Part shown: positions 22,901 to 23,014 of the stretch, piece by piece
How the letters are laid out: the number at the start of each line of letters is the position of its first letter
How positions within the stretch are numbered: the first letter of the stretch is position 1
DNA from: JBFXDI01 sp050181295
Lineage (GTDB): Bacteria > Pseudomonadota > Alphaproteobacteria > Rhizobiales > Aestuariivirgaceae
Direction of reading: 5' to 3'
Length of the DNA: 23,014 nt
Assembly (NCBI GenBank): GCA_050181295.1
Contig: JBFXDI010000060.1
Location: forward strand, 1-23,014
Notes under the pieces: generated by a model
What the model was told of the DNA's origin: nothing
What the model saw: the letters and a program-made list of their open reading frames with translations, nothing else
The model's database searches: none
Position numbers and translations under genes: made by a program

Positions 22901-23014
22901 GTGGCGATGGAACATGGGGTGCGTGTCATGCGAACCACGATTCTGGCCGTCCTTTCGATGTGCATGCTCTTGGCCCAGAGCGCCTATGCCGCGGCTGAGA
23001 AACGTGTCGCGCTG
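22901..23014 (+). CDS. N-terminal part of a secreted protein, probably caspase family
   Basis: The frame is open from GTG 22901 to the window edge (38 codons). GGAG at 22891-22894 fits the GTG start; in-frame ATGs at 22907 and 22928 are alternatives. The sequence is a signal peptide (MRTTILAVLSMCMLLAQSAYA from 22928) followed by AAEKRVAL. In Hyphomicrobiales the string EKRVAL right after a signal peptide commonly begins the first strand of a caspase-like (C14) domain, continuing VIGN.xY. Only eight mature residues are visible, so this call is provisional. The catalytic residues lie outside the window. Confidence 0.55.
   Translation, partial: MAMEHGVRVMRTTILAVLSMCMLLAQSAYAAAEKRVAL

Noticed and set aside
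1..23014. Defence island, prophage, integron or CRISPR array
   Set aside because: No regularly spaced repeats, transposase, integrase, phage structural gene or known defence domain was seen. Most genes are housekeeping or metabolic.

Overview
The window looks like chromosomal DNA from a high-GC alphaproteobacterium, most likely of the order Hyphomicrobiales (Rhizobiales). Support: an F1 ATP synthase operon in the alphaproteobacterial order atpH-A-G-D-C; an lgt-MidA-pgeF cluster with overlapping genes; secreted caspase-fold proteins with an FGE-sulfatase gene; small secreted Gly/Tyr- or His/Arg-rich proteins; and bipartite REP-like palindromes of the kind common in this order. I cannot name a genus. 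No tRNA, rRNA, CRISPR array, transposase or phage gene was seen.

Layout. At 1-105 the end of a formylglycine-generating-enzyme-like gene faces a secreted caspase-fold protein (241-1992, minus) whose catalytic His and Cys positions appear to be Gln and Ser. A long minus-strand series follows, in transcription order: lgt, a MidA/NDUFAF7-type methyltransferase, pgeF, two tandem M24-fold paralogues (about 83% identical), a lipoprotein, and prs, which has its own good sigma-70-like promoter. From 9653 to 10983 lie two small secreted proteins on the plus strand with rppH between them.

From 17505 down to 11027 is the F1 operon: atpH, atpA, atpG, atpD, then an unexpected SAM-dependent methyltransferase gene, then atpC, then a signal peptidase I gene broken by an apparent 1-bp deletion in a run of five C. 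A bidirectional terminator closes this side.

The right part holds an MltB-type lytic transglycosylase, a second type of REP-like element, a GcvA-like LysR regulator divergent from a Rieske oxygenase of the quaternary-amine type, a convergent ATP-grasp ligase of unknown substrate, and at the right edge the start of another secreted protein that looks like a second caspase-family member.

How they fit together: lgt, pgeF and mltB serve the envelope (lipoprotein modification, peptidoglycan precursor fidelity and peptidoglycan turnover). MidA homologues act on respiratory complex I in mitochondria and the atp genes make ATP synthase. The LysR/Rieske pair and the metal-free M24 pair suggest catabolism of small N-methylated or cyclic amino compounds, although that link is inference. 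The items that most deserve a second look are the apparently dead caspase, the methyltransferase gene inside the atp operon, the metal-ligand-free M24 pair, the frameshifted signal peptidase and the unassigned ATP-grasp enzyme.
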